Notes: generated by a model not told the origin, from the sequence alone. Shown: positions 46,499 through 61,280, counted from the stretch's first letter. The stretch is DNA of 64,000 nt from Glandiceps talaboti (GCF_964340395.1 NC_135550.1:26503176-26567175), one strand, 5' to 3'. Numbers and translations are program-made.

Positions 46499-49400
46499 TC
46501 ACCATAGTGACTTGTAGTTGAACTTGACTTTACACATATATTTCATTTCCACTTGGGCTACATCATAAACGATGTATCTGAAAATATGGATTAAGGGAAA
46601 TATTTCTGATGATTTTAGATTCTTGTTAACACAATAAGATGATCGTTTGCATGATGTCGGAATGGTACAATCATACCATGGTATTCAAACACGTCATTAA
46701 AAGTACATTTGAACAGAATGATTATACCTGTTTTTCTCAACAGACAACTGAAACAAAAGTCTACTCTATATCTATATACAGAAATATGGGCCAAAATAAT
46801 GACCTTGACACAAAGTGTGAACCCTTTAAAGGTGTTACTACCATGGACGTAACATCACCAACTATCCATAATCCTCTAACTTCAAAGTAATAATTATCAC
46901 TAAGTATGAATTGTGACCCAAGAAAATTTAATTATATTCATGAAGAAAATTCAATTTCTTAGAACACTGACTCCTTACAAACTTGTCCAATTTGTTTCCT
47001 TTCCAGGTACTCCCAGGTTTGATACATATTCTGCCCCTATATCACAATACCCTACGAATAGCCATTACTCCAACCTTCCCACCTTACATATTGCCCTTAT
47101 GAATGGAATTTTCAGCCATATACTACCCTCTACAGTCTTGACACCATGGACAATCTCCATTCAAATACTACTATACTACCCTATCTTACGCTATACCCAT
47201 CTAATACGGTACCATTCTCAGCTACATTAGTGTACCATGTAAATTTCAGCCCTATATACTGCCCTCTATAGTCTTGATGTACAACCGTAGTACAATACTA
47301 GAGTGCAATTTCTCTGAGTCATTGCAGATGACAAATACTGCTTACTAGAGATTTGACCCTCCAAAACCAAAAAAAAAGACAAATACTACACTCTAGACTA
47401 GACATTGTCCATACAGAAAGACAATATCACACACTGTCCATACATAAAGATAATATCACATACTGTCCGTATGGAAAGGCAAATACCACACACTGTCCAT
47501 ATGGAAAGTCTCAGTAGTAATGTAACAGTATTGGTAGATATAAAGCATACTACATTTATACAAGGATACTCGTTGTATAGTAGACTAGTCCTGGCTGTAC
47601 TAGACTGTGTGCCTTTACCAACTGGTACAGTTACACCATCAGGCAAAGTGACCACAGCACTCGGGTCAGGACAGGTACTTCCAATACCTAACAACATAAC
47701 AACACAGAGAACAAAAATAACATCTGGTGTATTTTATAATATTGTAAACTGAGGAACTGTAGTCTGACAGATCAATCTACATAGGAAAGTAGTGACAATG
47801 GCTAACAAATTGTAATATACAATGATGACAACAGCGGTAAATAAAGTGTTTACATTGAAACAGACTCACCTTTTGTACTGTGCTTCCCTGAAGGTGGTTT
47901 ACTGAGCGTTTTAGCTCCTGTCAGTTCATACATATTACCCAGTGCTACCTCACACAGCAACAACAAACCAATGTTGTTTCCAGGTGAGGACCTGCAGTAG
48001 TTAGCACTCTTAGAAGACATATCAGCAAAGTAGACACCTTTACCAAACATGTAACCAGTCTGTAGGCAAAAACAGTATAAAGACATCAATGAATTCAAAT
48101 TAACTTCCATCAAAGTGGAAAATGGCTGAAATCTGAGATGACTGAATTTGTTCAAAAAAAAGTCAGTTGAACCACTTCACCAACTAGATGAACACATTGC
48201 CACTGATCTCAACACTGTGGTGTCTACATGATAATTTCTTACTCTAAAGACATAATTTAGTGACAAAATATTATACATATAGAGATAGTTACAATGATAT
48301 AGCCAACCTACCACTGGTGCTTCTGGTGGTGCTATACGTAAACCTTGAGATAAGATACCAGCATAATTGGTTGTTCTTGATCCATGCCACAACAACTGAC
48401 GGTTGTGCAGCTGTTTAAATGGTTTATATCGTGCTCTTTCACCTTCTCGGTTCAATTCAAAGACCTAATATCAGAACAAGAAATAGAACAGGATTACAAT
48501 GTTATCAGAATTCAAGACACATCTCAGCTATAGGTCAAGGTATAAATGCTTTGGCGCCTTGAACTAGTTAGAGCCACCAGAGAATTGATATGTACAACAC
48601 AACCTGGCAATAGTCACCTTGGGATAACTATATAATAACAATTACACAGTTCATAGTACTTATATAATACATCTCTGTCTTCATACAATACTATGGCCTG
48701 ACAACAGTGTCTCTAACACAATCAGTTTGAGAAATGACAAGTTTCTAATAAAATGTTTTATGTCACAATGTTGTCTTGTGTTCACATATTCCAATTCATT
48801 ACTGATTTAACTTTGTATCTTTGATCATGTATGATTATAAGATGTATCATCTGCCTGATTACATATCTATCATTACATTATCTAAATGATATAACTTTCA
48901 TTTCTATGATGCCACGATTAATGAGTTCTTGAATACCACGCAAGGTGTATCGATATTGTGAAAAAAGGCAACCTGAAATTCTACATAACTTGCCGACAAC
49001 ATAACACATTTTATTATATTTGTTATAAACAATTAATAAGTTCCCCCCTCCCAGAAAGAAAGGCATTTGCTACTAAGCAGAAGCTATTTGAATAACATGC
49101 AACAAATCCAGCACCATACAAAAAAATTTCTTTTTGTAATATCCATGAGTCAGCAAAAATAAACATAAAAGAGTAGTGTGGAAAAACCCTTTACCCTTCA
49201 CTGTTGCCTGTGGTGATGAAAGTTACATATAAGACTTTATAACTTTCTCAGTTAGTGCCTTACCTCTTGTAGTTCTAAGCCATACTGGTTATGAGTAGCA
49301 GCATGGGTGTTCTTCATGTATTTCTCTATCAGTTTGTATGTATCACTTGTACTTTCCAAAACCTACAGGAAAAGAAGTAATACAGAAATTTATCTAGTAA

Positions 49401-50389
49401 CCATTCTGCTAAATTAAATGTTTTCTTGTATTTATTCAAATGGTTCAAGGTGTTCGTGCTGTTTTGGACATGATGTGATCATAATCATCATTACAGTGAT
49501 AACTGAAGTACTCTTTCTATAAAAAGATGGTCTCCTGTCAACTGTTGCCCTGACATCAGGTATATACAACTCTTATCAGCCAATCAACACAGCTTATCAT
49601 TCTGTTTGAGAGTAACACCTGGGTTGTTCTGTACATACATGTTCTATTTACCAATCAGGATGTCACTCAATTCTCACAATTATGAAAATGTCAAATTTTG
49701 CATGTGTTCATCTAAAATGTCGCTTTGTAGATGGTTCATCACAATAAAAGCTGGTCAACACAGCATTTTATAGCAAACTGTGGTATGTACCATATCTGTC
49801 TCTCTTGGCTGTTAATGATAATGTAAGCAATGGAGAACAAAATGTGAATCAAAGCTGATACTATTCATTCAGGACACAGACTAGATTTAGAGAGGCTTAA
49901 TCAAACTACTGTACCAGCCACTGTTTTGAGAGTAAGTACGCTATTCAAAATGCTGTGAAACATAGGATAATCCACTCTCAAATTCATACGATGTCATGTC
50001 CTTTAATGAAAACATTTTCTACACTATTGACAATGACATTTTCCTTAGAATACTTATTGGGGAAATTACCAACAACGCGCCATCATTGAATACATAGCCC
50101 CCCAACTGGTGTGTTTTATGACAAAGTTATTGTGCAAATTTGAATGGTGTCCCGAGATACGAACTTCACAATGTATTGACCAATCTGCTATTTGACCTGG
50201 AGGTCAAAGTCAAAAGTCAAGGTATAAAAAGATAGCTCACCTTTGGGCTATAGACTTATAAATGATATAATATCATAGTTACACACACATACATAAACAC
50301 ATGCATGTACATAAAGCAAATAACATATACACATACATATATACACACAAGTGCATATGCACACACACACACATTCACACACATGCAAA

Positions 50390-50449
<60 letters not shown>

Positions 50450-53400
50450 TCCAGACAGACACTAAAAGATAACAAAACTTACATTAATGGGGCATTTCAA
50501 TTTCTCATAGTTGGCATCAATAGGATCTTTGCTGGTATCACCACCTTTGAGTAAACTATAGGCTACCTCAATGTCCAACAAATTGTCTAGCATCTGAGTC
50601 TTTGACTAATGAGAAACAACACAGATACAATGTCATCATGGTATTGCCAAGAAAACAATTTAACTTGAACAGACAGTCTATATCTATATAATCTGTAATG
50701 TCCTAAGGTAATTAGAAAACTGTGTTGTAAGAACAAAATAGGACACAGAATGATTTAAGATAAACATCACATTTAGAGAAGTCATACTGGACGGACAGGC
50801 TATTGACTTGTATATGCTTACAAAAGGGGCAACTTGGGAGATAATTTTGAAGTGCAATAAATACTCATACAGCTTTTCAAGTGATACGTCTAAAGCAATG
50901 AATAATCCATATTAATCCTCATTATCTACTTGCTTCCATAGTTATTGAGTTGCCTTGCCCTGCTAAGAAATTATATTAATAGCCTGTCTTGTAGGTAAAT
51001 TCTTGCCATAAACTTCTTAGACTAGCAATTGTGAATACAAAACATTGACACAAAAAACAACACAAACAGAGTACAATTCTTGGTACCTGCAATACCATAT
51101 TTCACCTCATGTGAGACAGTCAAAATAGAACACGAAGGTTAACACATTCTCACATGCAGTGACAGTAATGAATATTTAGCCACAGACCCTACATGAAAGT
51201 GTAGGGTCTATGATTTAGCTCATGAAGCGGAAGTAATGGTGTCAACAAAGAAATCAAAGGATTGTTAATTTTATAATGATTGTTGTGTTTTTATTGCAGG
51301 TATCGAGAATTGTAAAGAAACCTTGCATGATTTACTAGTTGTGATAAGATATAAAGCAATGCTACTGTAAATAGTGATATTATTGCACCAACCTGAATAA
51401 TTTCAGTAGTTTCTAACATCGGTGGTTTCTTCATGCCAAAGTCATGTGGTATTAGTGTGTAAAATCTATTAGATGCATCCAATATGGCTGACTTGTTGAC
51501 ACTTTCCTCAGATACAAGCTATACAAGACATAGGAGAACAACATTGGTCAAAGGAAGACTGGAATATTTCATGCCAAAAATATAATTGTACAACTCAAAG
51601 AATATTAAAAGGATGAAGGGCTGTCAGAATACAGGACCAGGTGGACAGAACAGGATGGCTGTTCCTGGCTACATCCAATGCAAACTTTCTGTTTACTTTG
51701 TAGGGTGGGTACTATATAGGATTCAGCAGCTGTTGGTAAGATGCAGTCACGATCTTTTCTTTTGGAAAATTTGTACTTTTCCCCCCTAAATGTCTAAAAT
51801 GAAAGTTATACGTAACAGTTGACATTATTTTTGAAGAAAAAAAGATAACAATTTTTGTACAGACCTTCTGGAGTTCTGTAAGAACAGAATAGGCACTTTC
51901 TATTTGACGTTTGGATAATTTACCCAATGGCATCTTCTTGAGGTCAATCTAGAGTTAGAAATAGGCAAACAATATTAATACTGGTATAGATAAATGTTTG
52001 TAAGAATATGACAAATCAGAACAACTATTTTCCAGGTGAAATCCTCACAACAAGTATTCTTTAGATTTGAACATGTTGAGAGTGTAATTTCCAAAACAGA
52101 CATTTGAAAAAAAAATATTGTTTTCTGTTTTATTCCTAACAAAACTTTGTATGCAGACAGTGAATACATTGTTTTAAGAATTAAATCTAAAATCTACCTC
52201 AAACTCCAACATGGTTTTCTTCATTTCTTCAATATCAAAGATCATTTTGATCAACTCTTGAAGTGCTTTGTGTAATTTAGAAGTGCTGCCAGCCTTCATA
52301 TTCAGTTTCTTGATATCTTCTTCTTCCTGTAACCGCCAAACAATCATTTCAAATCAGTAAAAGTCAATTTTTCCTTGACATAGAAAATATTCTTTTTGCA
52401 ATTACATGAAGTATACAATGAATATTTCTCTCCATCCTGGCAAAAGTGTTAGGTATCAAATAATGACTTGGACTTCTCATAGACATATTCCTAAGATTAC
52501 AGTGTCACATTTCCTAAAAAACACAGTTTTAATTTTGACAGTTACAAAATATGACATGTTTGGCTACAAGAGCCTACATTTTGAGAAATTGTGCACTTTC
52601 CCATAAATGTAATCATCACCTTGCACAGAAGTATTATGGTTTATTACCCATTACACTTTACTCAAATCACTGGGGAGCATACAATTCATGCTACTGTAGT
52701 TTAGTCACATACACATCATGTACAGTACCCATTAACATGGCTGGGTAGCCATGGCACAGGGTAATTCAAGTGTTGTGCAACTACTTTAAAACATAGTAGT
52801 TCTATATATAAGAATGTAGAATGCAATATTCAGGCTGTGAGCCAGTGTAAAGCCATAAACTGTCATGATATTGTTAAAGCTATTATCATATATACATACA
52901 GCACACTTTATGTAAATACTGAATGAAACAACTTACCTGCCCATAGTCTATCTCCAAGGGAAAGAATTTATTGGGGTATTTGACAAAGTTAGTTGTGTTA
53001 AAATCGTTGCCTGTCTTCTCCCCATACAAATTCAAGAAATGCTCCTTAGCTCTTTCTTTAGTATGGAATGTTTCTACTTTGTTTCCTCCAATGGTAGTAC
53101 CAACACGACCCCATGCACGAAACACATACCACCTAGATATATGGCAAACACAGAACACATGTAATACATATTTTGTCTAGAACGCTTAACTGTTTTCCAC
53201 CATATCCTTGAAATAAAGTTGAATACATACACATCCAATTTTAACTACAGATAAATTAATGTAAAGATAGCTTGCTATGGTATCTTCCCCAGGACTTTTG
53301 CATCTTTGTGCTAGTGTTTTGATAATATTTACATGACATTGTACAATTCTTTGTTCAACCAAGGAATATACAATCATGCAATTAACAAATGGGATCTTGT

Positions 53401-53770
53401 CAAACCAAGAGACACAACTGTTTTGTAGAAGCATTCCCCTTTTAGATCAATATATTAACCATTTAACCATGATATACATATATATACCTTATTTGAGGAG
53501 ATTGAAGGAAGTTCATTGTAATCATTTTCAGCATGAATTCTTGAAATGGACAGTCCTACCAGATTATAGTAAATCTATTCTACACCAATACATACAATTT
53601 TAGTTTATATCGTAAGAGAAGGGAGACAGACACTTACTTCTTTGTGTTGTCATTTTCTAGAAACTGTAGTTTATAGTAGGAATTAGTCCCCTTCATAATA
53701 TCTACAAGGCCTAGAGTGGCATTGTACACTTTGCCTTTCTGTGTGTACACATGTGCTTCATCCTGAAGAT
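46499..53770 (-). CDS. PARP1: Second PARP1 paralogue, C-terminal 475 codons (5' partial, 11 exons; PARP1b)
   Basis: Exons in transcript order: 53770-53638, 53132-52937, 52326-52198, 51948-51865, 51518-51393, 50605-50483, 49362-49264, 48464-48312, 48059-47870, 47687-47570, 46577-46499. Frame is kept throughout, entering in phase 1. It encodes WGR ([33 protein letters not shown]), helical domain ([42 protein letters not shown]) and ART domain ([22 protein letters not shown]), ending KSLW as in PARP1. The H-Y-E triad is intact. Exon boundaries match PARP1a almost one for one (84-, 126- and 190-nt exons identical in length). It is closer to canonical PARP1 than PARP1a is ([19 protein letters not shown]). 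Sequence features are PARP1-like, not PARP2-like. Zinc-finger and BRCT exons were not found up to the window end. Confidence 0.95.
46578..47569 (-). other. U12-type intron splitting the catalytic Glu codon of PARP1b
   Basis: On the minus strand it begins GTATCCTTGT and ends with TCCCTTAAT then CCATATTTTCAG, with the branch A about 13 nt from the exon. Same position and phase (GA|A) as in PARP1a, so the intron predates the duplication. Confidence 0.82.
47398..47510. repeat. About 32-bp minisatellite in the PARP1b U12 intron
   Basis: About four imperfect units with actgtccatac, gaaag and aatatcacac, with 3-4 base differences between units. Confidence 0.7.
50279..50442. repeat. (CA)n/(CATA)n microsatellite in PARP1b intron
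   Basis: Long acac and acatac runs. Open frames on both strands here are repeat artefacts. Confidence 0.95.
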
Positions 53771-54323
53771 CTAAACAATTTGAAAACAGAAATTGACATT
53801 ATTTTGAGTAATTGTGAGTTTGGAGAAAGTACTTGCATATGATATGCAGGAACCATCTGTGAGTTCAAATTAGACACATGGGACTTGGCAGTCCATTACA
53901 CACTGTGTAATGAATCAAATTAATGCTACGTTTATTAGTTTCATCATGATATATGCTGAATTGACACATACAGGTGAGTTTAATACTCAGTAACATTCAT
54001 AACCATGTAAGAAGCAGTCACAATTACATAGCTTTCTAGCCAATTACATTTTAACTATGCTATTACCTGTATGCTACCACTTTTGCTTGGCGGCACACCT
54101 GCACACACAACACACACTGGGATGAATGGACATACATACATACATACATATTACATACATACATATATACACACATACACACGCACGCACACACACACGC
54201 ACACACACACACACACACACATATACAAGGATGGACAAACATACATACACACCAACCCCCACCCCCACACATACACACAAACCCACTCACCTCCCACATG
54301 CATGCACATACACACACATGCAT

Positions 54324-54391
<68 letters not shown>

Positions 54392-57136
54392 CACCCCCAC
54401 ACACAAATAAAATCTGTGGAATGATAGGAAACCTAGTTCTTGTTATCTGAAATAACCATTTAATTTCTTGATCAAGACAATTGACTTCCGCTCATGCATT
54501 ACACATGCATAACTTTAGGCATGCATAAGAATACATCAACCTCGTTTTATTTTGACCCTTGACCCCCTAAAGGTAAAATGCTAAGCAGGTACTGAGAATT
54601 AAACACTTTTTCTATAATTGTATTTCACTGTTTGAATACAAATAACGTAAGATGAGGTACAAGAATAAAATAAGACACTGAGAGTGAAGGAACATATCAA
54701 ACACAGCAATCCTTATTTTAAAGAGAGAATTGCTCCAGACACTGTGTACAAACCTTGTCTAATCTAGAACACATTTACTAAGTTTAGCATCGTACCACTA
54801 AACATAGCCATGTGATTTATAGTCTAGATAAATGATTACCATGGTAACAACGGCTGGTACGTACTAACCTACATGTCTGTACAGCCTGAGCTATGTTAGA
54901 TTTAGCAACTATATATTATGCAAATACAACTACTTCAGTATATCAAAAATCTCCTCGCAGTGAAATAGACAATACTTAAAGTTTCAAAGTAAGAAAGCAT
55001 TTGAAGCAATCAAACTCAACAACTTCTATTGCCTCTCTCCACTTATCCTCTCCTTATTTTCAAACCTTCTGAATTTCATTCACTCCTTTTACTCAGTCAA
55101 ATGTACTTTGTGGAATGTCTCACAATGTCGAGAACTGTTGCCATGGTAATTTATTTCCTCAAAAAGTCATAAATTGCTATTTCCTTCTAAGCAATTTCCT
55201 CGAACATAAATTGTCCTTGGTTAGTGTCACAATAAAAAGGCTTGCAGAGATTGGTATGTAACCATGACAACCACTAATATAAACATATAAACATATTTTA
55301 TCATCAAGGATTCATGATCAGCTCAAATTTGCTACTGACTGCTAATGTTCAAATTATCATTGTAATGAAAAATAACCTTTCAAGCTAAACTTTGTGCTGG
55401 AACAATTCCCCCCCCCCCCCCCACGGTTTTTGTTTTTGGGTTACATAGCTATGTTGTATTCCTGATATATGACTGCTTTGTCGTTACAAATACTAACCGT
55501 GTCTACAAATTCATAAATTATCACATGGTACTTGTAACTGATCCAGACTATTTCTTCATACTGTTTACATACAGACATCAAGTTAGTGTATACAGTACTA
55601 CCGAATGACTGATAAACAAGTAATTCAGTTTTAAAAAAAGGAGATCAAACCATTTCTAGCATAGGCTGGGAGTATTCTTCAACATGCAAAAATGAACCAC
55701 ACATAATACAATGTTTAGACAGCTTTAACTGTAACGGAAGTGGTTGCCATGGTAACAGTTTATCCTAGACACCTGTTCCAGTCTATACACATCAGACGAA
55801 ACAGAGACAAAGGTGCAAAGTATACAGGAGTCTTGCAGTCTCAGAAAACTTGGAATACCTTGAAGCAGTTTCACACAATTCATGGTCAATAATTCATGGC
55901 ATTACGTTCAGTTTTGTAGGTTTCTCATTTTGTAGTTGCAACTACAGTAGATTTCATGGCATTACAGTCCTAAGCTTTATAGGTTTCTCATTGTCACTTC
56001 TTCTATGGTAGATCAAAATCAAATATCCTGAGTGATTGCATTTGATATCTAGTTGTCTTGATTTTACTGCTTTATCTACAGGATCATTTGTCAAGAGATC
56101 TAAGTCGCATTACCATCTTGATTCAAAATAACAAAGACATTATTCTTGTATGCTTTTGCCAAGGAAAATGTTAAATTATGTGACATCAAAGTTGGTACGG
56201 CTGCAACACTGAGACATGACTGTACATCAAAAGATATCTGACAGCCATTAACATTTGACAGCTCATTTACATAATGCAGTCTACACTGATGGATCTTGGG
56301 ATGAGCCTCATCACTTTTTAGTCCTTGGCTGTCTCGAAAATAGTCGTTACGTGTATCTTCTAGTTTATTGCATGACTACCAATATAACATGTTAAAGATT
56401 GGTTATTACCTTCAAGTTGATGCTTTCAAATCAAGTCATGCTGACAGAAAGTGGAAACAGATTTGAACCATAATCTAATTTTAAATTCCATCAAGAGTCT
56501 GCTGTGACCACAGTCAGTCATATCTAGGCCTTGATCATGATGTAGTGAGTCGTGAGTCATGATTGAAATTCAGGTGTTTACTTCAATTGCAGATCACTTG
56601 CTTTAAACTCAGAATTTCCTGACCGACAATGTATTGAACTGTTCCTGTGGGAATCACCATGGTTTCAATGTAATTGAAGTGGCAGATTCAAACCAGAGAA
56701 GGAAGTAGGAGTGTTAACTGAAATGATGCTGTGTGTTTTTCAATCACCACGTACAAAGGTTGGATATTACAACAAAGATAACAGTTGTTAAGTTTTCATC
56801 TTGTAAATTATGTACAAACTGCACTAATACAATTCTGTCAATTGGTATCTCAGTAGCATCAACCATTGGATGATACTTTACAAGACTCAGTGGTGAGTAG
56901 ACTTCTCCTATACTCTCTGTATTTCTTGTACATTTATATAACTAATATCGCAGCATTGACAAACGAGTGTTTTTTGTGAGCTTATCATCATCTCAACCTA
57001 ACCTGATTTTTTTTAAAACTCAAACACAATTGTACATAACCAGCCAAGAAAATTTCAGTGAAACCCTGACTGTTGTTTTACTATAATTGTTGAAGTGCTT
57101 TTTACAGTTATCAATTTACTTTAATATTTATCATTT
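53771..57136. other. Upstream of the last PARP1b exon found; no exon recognised
   Basis: Scanned on the minus strand for the linker, BRCT or zinc-finger exons expected before 53770. No candidate has both splice sites and a matching frame. A poly(C) run is at about 55410. A short stretch near 54070 with a donor-like cttattac context fails on frame because a stop codon falls in the required phase. Confidence 0.5.
54130..54408. repeat. (CATA)n/(CA)n compound microsatellite
   Basis: Almost 280 bp of catacata and cacaca runs with short interruptions. Simple repeat. Confidence 0.95.
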
Positions 57137-58064
57137 CTTCCGTAAGGAAGAGATATATTTATGGGTGGAAGTCTGTGTGTTTGTGTGTCTGTGTCATCAT
57201 TTTCTTCATAACGGCTTGCTTAATTCAAACGAAATTTTGAAGACGTATTCCGTAGGGTAATGGCAAGACTTGATTAGGTTTTGGTAAAAATCCCATGAAT
57301 ATTAATGAGCAATTTACTTAATTAATGATTTTCGGTAATTAGGCTATATCTCAAGAATGCACTCTTCAAATTTATTATAACTTGGTACACACATTTGCGA
57401 TACCAAAGCACACCTGTCCTGAAAATATTACTAATGTAGCTTTTAGTTTTAATAAGTTATTGGCATATTTTCGATTGGCCACAAAAAAGAAAAAAATAGT
57501 TTCTCGTCAGGAAATGTCGTCTAAAGTAGTGGGGCTTTATCACCATTTTCTAAAACACGACTGGCTCAATTCAAACAAAATTTATTGCATGTGTTCTGTA
57601 GGGTAGTGACAAGAACTGATTAGGTTTTGATAAACATCCCAAGAATATTAACAAGAAATTTACATAATTAATGGTTTTCGGTAATTAGGCTATATCTCAA
57701 GAATGCACACTTCAAATTCAATATAATTTGATACATGCATTTGCTATACCAAAGCGCACTTGTCCTGAAAATATTACTGATGTAGCTTTTAGTTCTAATA
57801 AATCATTGGCATATTTTTGTAGGCCACTAAAAAGGAAAAAATAGTTTCTCAGGAAATGTTGTCTAAAGTGGTACGACGATGCGCTTATTTTTTTTTTTAC
57901 ATTCTCAACAAATGTCACAGTACATGTTGTGGTTGGCCAGGAGATCACTAACAGCAATGAGCTAATAGCAATCAATGAGAAAAAATAACTTATTACAAAT
58001 GTTCTGTTGTATTCCAACAATTGTCTGTAGGAACGACAATCTCAAAACTTTGCCCTTACGGAAG
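57137..58064. mobile_element. Terminal-inverted-repeat element with internal 346-bp tandem duplication
   Basis: Ends are cttccgtaagg (57137-57147) and ccttacggaag (58054-58064), exact 11-bp inverted repeats. Inside, two diverged copies of a roughly 346-bp unit lie head to tail (about 57200-57540 and 57545-57890). They share gattaggttttg, ggttaattaggctatatctc-like sequence and cctgaaaatattactaatgtag or a close variant. No protein-coding potential. A non-autonomous DNA element is the simplest reading. A target duplication was not clear. Confidence 0.65.
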
Positions 58065-58453
58065 ACATTCAGTTTACATCTGGTTTTATTATAACTGGAT
58101 AACGAACCCATCAGACTTTGAAGATTTTATGATAATTAAAATTTCAGAAAAAATGGCTTCCTAACACAGTGCTTGAATTATGTTCAACTTTTATCAATCA
58201 CAGTGACACTATTTAGACATATTCTCTAGTTTCCAAAATATATAACTACCGAACAGAAGGTTTTTGGAAATGCCATTTTGACCAGGGATAATAGTTGCCA
58301 GCAAAATCAACCAAGTTCTTCTTCTTCTTCCTTTATTTGTCACCTTTTTACTACTAGTAATTGTTCACTGACTGAATTATTTGTGTACTTTTTAATCCCT
58401 TCCACCTACTCCAAATATTAGGCACAGCCTTAGACTACTACCTGTCTCTTGGG

Positions 58454-58509
<56 letters not shown>

Positions 58510-60761
58510 TATGTCATGATTTATAATACATTGAACACAAATGAACGCCATGTGATATGCAAGAAATTAATCGATTCTGACAATTGACCATGAAGGTCAA
58601 GGGTCAAGGTATCATAAGATAGCTTAGCTTGTATCTGATAATATAGGGGTAGACACTTGAATGAAGTCCATATGTATTATAGTTTTTGAGTTTAATATAT
58701 ACAAATGATTGATTTAGAAATTCAGATATGGGCGCCGTGAAATTGCATATTATATGTCTGAGAAATGATGTATTACAGATGGACAGACGGACAGAATCCA
58801 TTGTAATAGCCTCCCCCTTGAGGGGGGGGGGGGGGTTAAAAAGCCTGGAGACTTGAGCAAGTCTACTACAGCCCCAATCAACCAACCATACACCTACTAA
58901 ATCTTGCTTCAAATGGCTCATCTTCATTTTTCCTGAATCGTTAATATTTTAGACACTCGTCTTCCATATAAACACCATTTAACAACAAATTTGTAAATCC
59001 GTCAAAGTAAGGATCAGTACAGAACATTGCATCCAATTTTAGTTTTTATGAACAAGTATATGAATTGTAAAACAAACTTAAAACATCAAATGGAATACTG
59101 TGTGCTCTAAAAGAAAGGTATTTCAAAATGTGTTCTTGTATGACTGAGTCAATGTGGAATGTTCAGTTCACTGCTGGACATACCTAATCTTTTCCACTTG
59201 GCTTTTCTTTTGTGACTCTTTTCAGGGACAAATACTTAAAAAATTATTAATTTTCCTTTACATGTTTTATTCTATAGTTTATCAAATGAAGGTCATTGCA
59301 CAGCTGATCTTATTGTAACAGTAAACTCAATTACATCTATATATCTCTATTTGTAACTATATAAGCACATTGTTCATATTCAAGACATTTTCAAAATAAT
59401 TCAATCTGAATGTAATTTGCATTGCTTTCTGACACTTTATTCATGATAACATGGATGAAGTCAACTACAAGTGACAGACTACATGTCTTAGAGATCTAGT
59501 TAGATTGATCACTGTGTCAAAGGTGAGGAATACCCATAGGAATATTACCACTAAGTTACAGAATATCACACCAAATCTCGCCTGTCATTCACCCATGTGA
59601 TAACATCCCACACTCATTTTATTTATCATCAATATTAATTTCTTTTGTCCAATTTGAATATTTCAGAAGTCTACATATCATGTTTTGTCCATTAAATATC
59701 AATATTTGATTTGATATTACTGGAAGGTATAAAGTATGATAAGGTATGATTGGTTTGTCACGGCGACATGACACTTTGAACAGGATTAATCATGTCTCCT
59801 TGATTATGAAAATTGAGCAAAGTCTTCCTGTCAAATTTGTCTCCTAGCATACAGCTACTAGTTTGATCGCTTTGACTTCTAGACCTTACAGAGGTTATAT
59901 GACAACCCCACAACTCCCGAGTGCAAGTATGCTATAGTCAAGGTATTTGCATGAGTACTTTATGAGGGTAGTGAGTGAAAGTGTAGCAGAAAACACCACA
60001 GCTACAAGTGCAAACACACCGAGTACCCACATTTGCACTCACGTGTCGTGGGGTTCTGTTATTATCAAATGTGTTTCTCTGAAACAGCAAATTTCCATCA
60101 ATTTACACAGTGTTATCATGAGTGTGTGCTGATTTGCATATAATTTGCATACATATATATAATAATATTTTCGGTACTGCTCTGCAGTGCAAATACGACT
60201 AGTATGCCCACACATACACCTGTCAAGTAATGACAGGTACATATGTGATAATAGTACAGTACTTTTCAGTCATCATCAAATTTGACTATGTCCTGACAGC
60301 TCAGTTCAAATTCTTCGTCATCTTTAATACAACAGAAGATTTACACTTTGACAGACAACCAATAATAAAGTAGAGATCTTTTCACTCTTTGCTAGAAGTG
60401 GGTTAATTAAAATCTGATCTCAAAGTCTATCAATTCATATCAATCAAAAGTCAGACTGTACACAAAATGACCTGCATTAGCCTCACAGCAATCTAAAAAG
60501 GTTACACTGTTGCTTTATCAGTCACAGATTGAATTGTGGGTGCTCCTGCCTGGACACAGCACTGAATCATTGATTCATTAAGTGATATAAACATATGACT
60601 CACCTTAATTACTTCTGTGTTTATAATACAATACATACTAATTCTGCACCAGCCAATTACAATTTTCATTCATTCCTGTCTTACATTATGTAATTATGGG
60701 GGCTTGCTAAAACATTTATCAATATTGAAAGTGAGATTATGTGTTATCAATAGCTATATCA
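58065..60761. other. Noncoding stretch
   Basis: No exon, RNA gene or large repeat recognised except a (GT)n run at about 58456-58508 and a poly(G) run at about 58818-58834. If PARP1b continues leftward in transcript terms, this is intron. Confidence 0.4.
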
Positions 60762-60873
60762 AATGTACACATAGTGTGTGTGTGTGTGTGTGTGTGATTA
60801 ATTAATGTACACATAGTGTGTGTGAGTAATTAATGTACACATAGTGTGTGTGGGAGTAATTAATGTACACATA

Positions 60874-60918
<45 letters not shown>

Positions 60919-61280
60919 TAATTAATGTACATAGTGTGTGTATGAGTAATTAATGTACACATAGTGTGTGTGGGAGTAATTAATGTAAACAGTGTGTGAG
61001 TACACAGTGTGTGTGTGTGTGTGAGTAATTAATGTACATATAGTGTGTGTATGAGTAATTAATGTACACATAGTGTGTGTGAGTAATTAATGTACACATA
61101 GTGTGTGTGAGTAATTAATGTACACATAGTGTGTGTGTGTGTGTGTGTGTGAGTAATTAATGTACACAGTATTTGTTGAGTAATTAATGTACACAGTGTT
61201 TTTTGAGTAATTAATGTACACATAGTGTTGTGAGTAATTAATGTACACATAGTGTGTGTGTGTGTGTGTGTGTGTGAGTA
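60762..61280. repeat. Minisatellite with embedded (GT)n runs, at least 12 units
   Basis: Units of the form aattaatgtacacatagtgtg followed by a variable (GT)n and gagt, about 28-60 bp each. The core is constant while the GT run expands and contracts, so this is a microsatellite nested in a minisatellite. Confidence 0.93.

Noticed and set aside
54066-54100. Possible extra upstream exon of PARP1b ending at a gtaata donor
   Set aside because: In the phase needed to join the exon at 53770 it contains a stop codon, and it does not resemble the PARP1 linker.
54063-54424. Open frames over 100 codons on both strands
   Set aside because: Pure CA/CATA microsatellite; no codon bias and no family resemblance.
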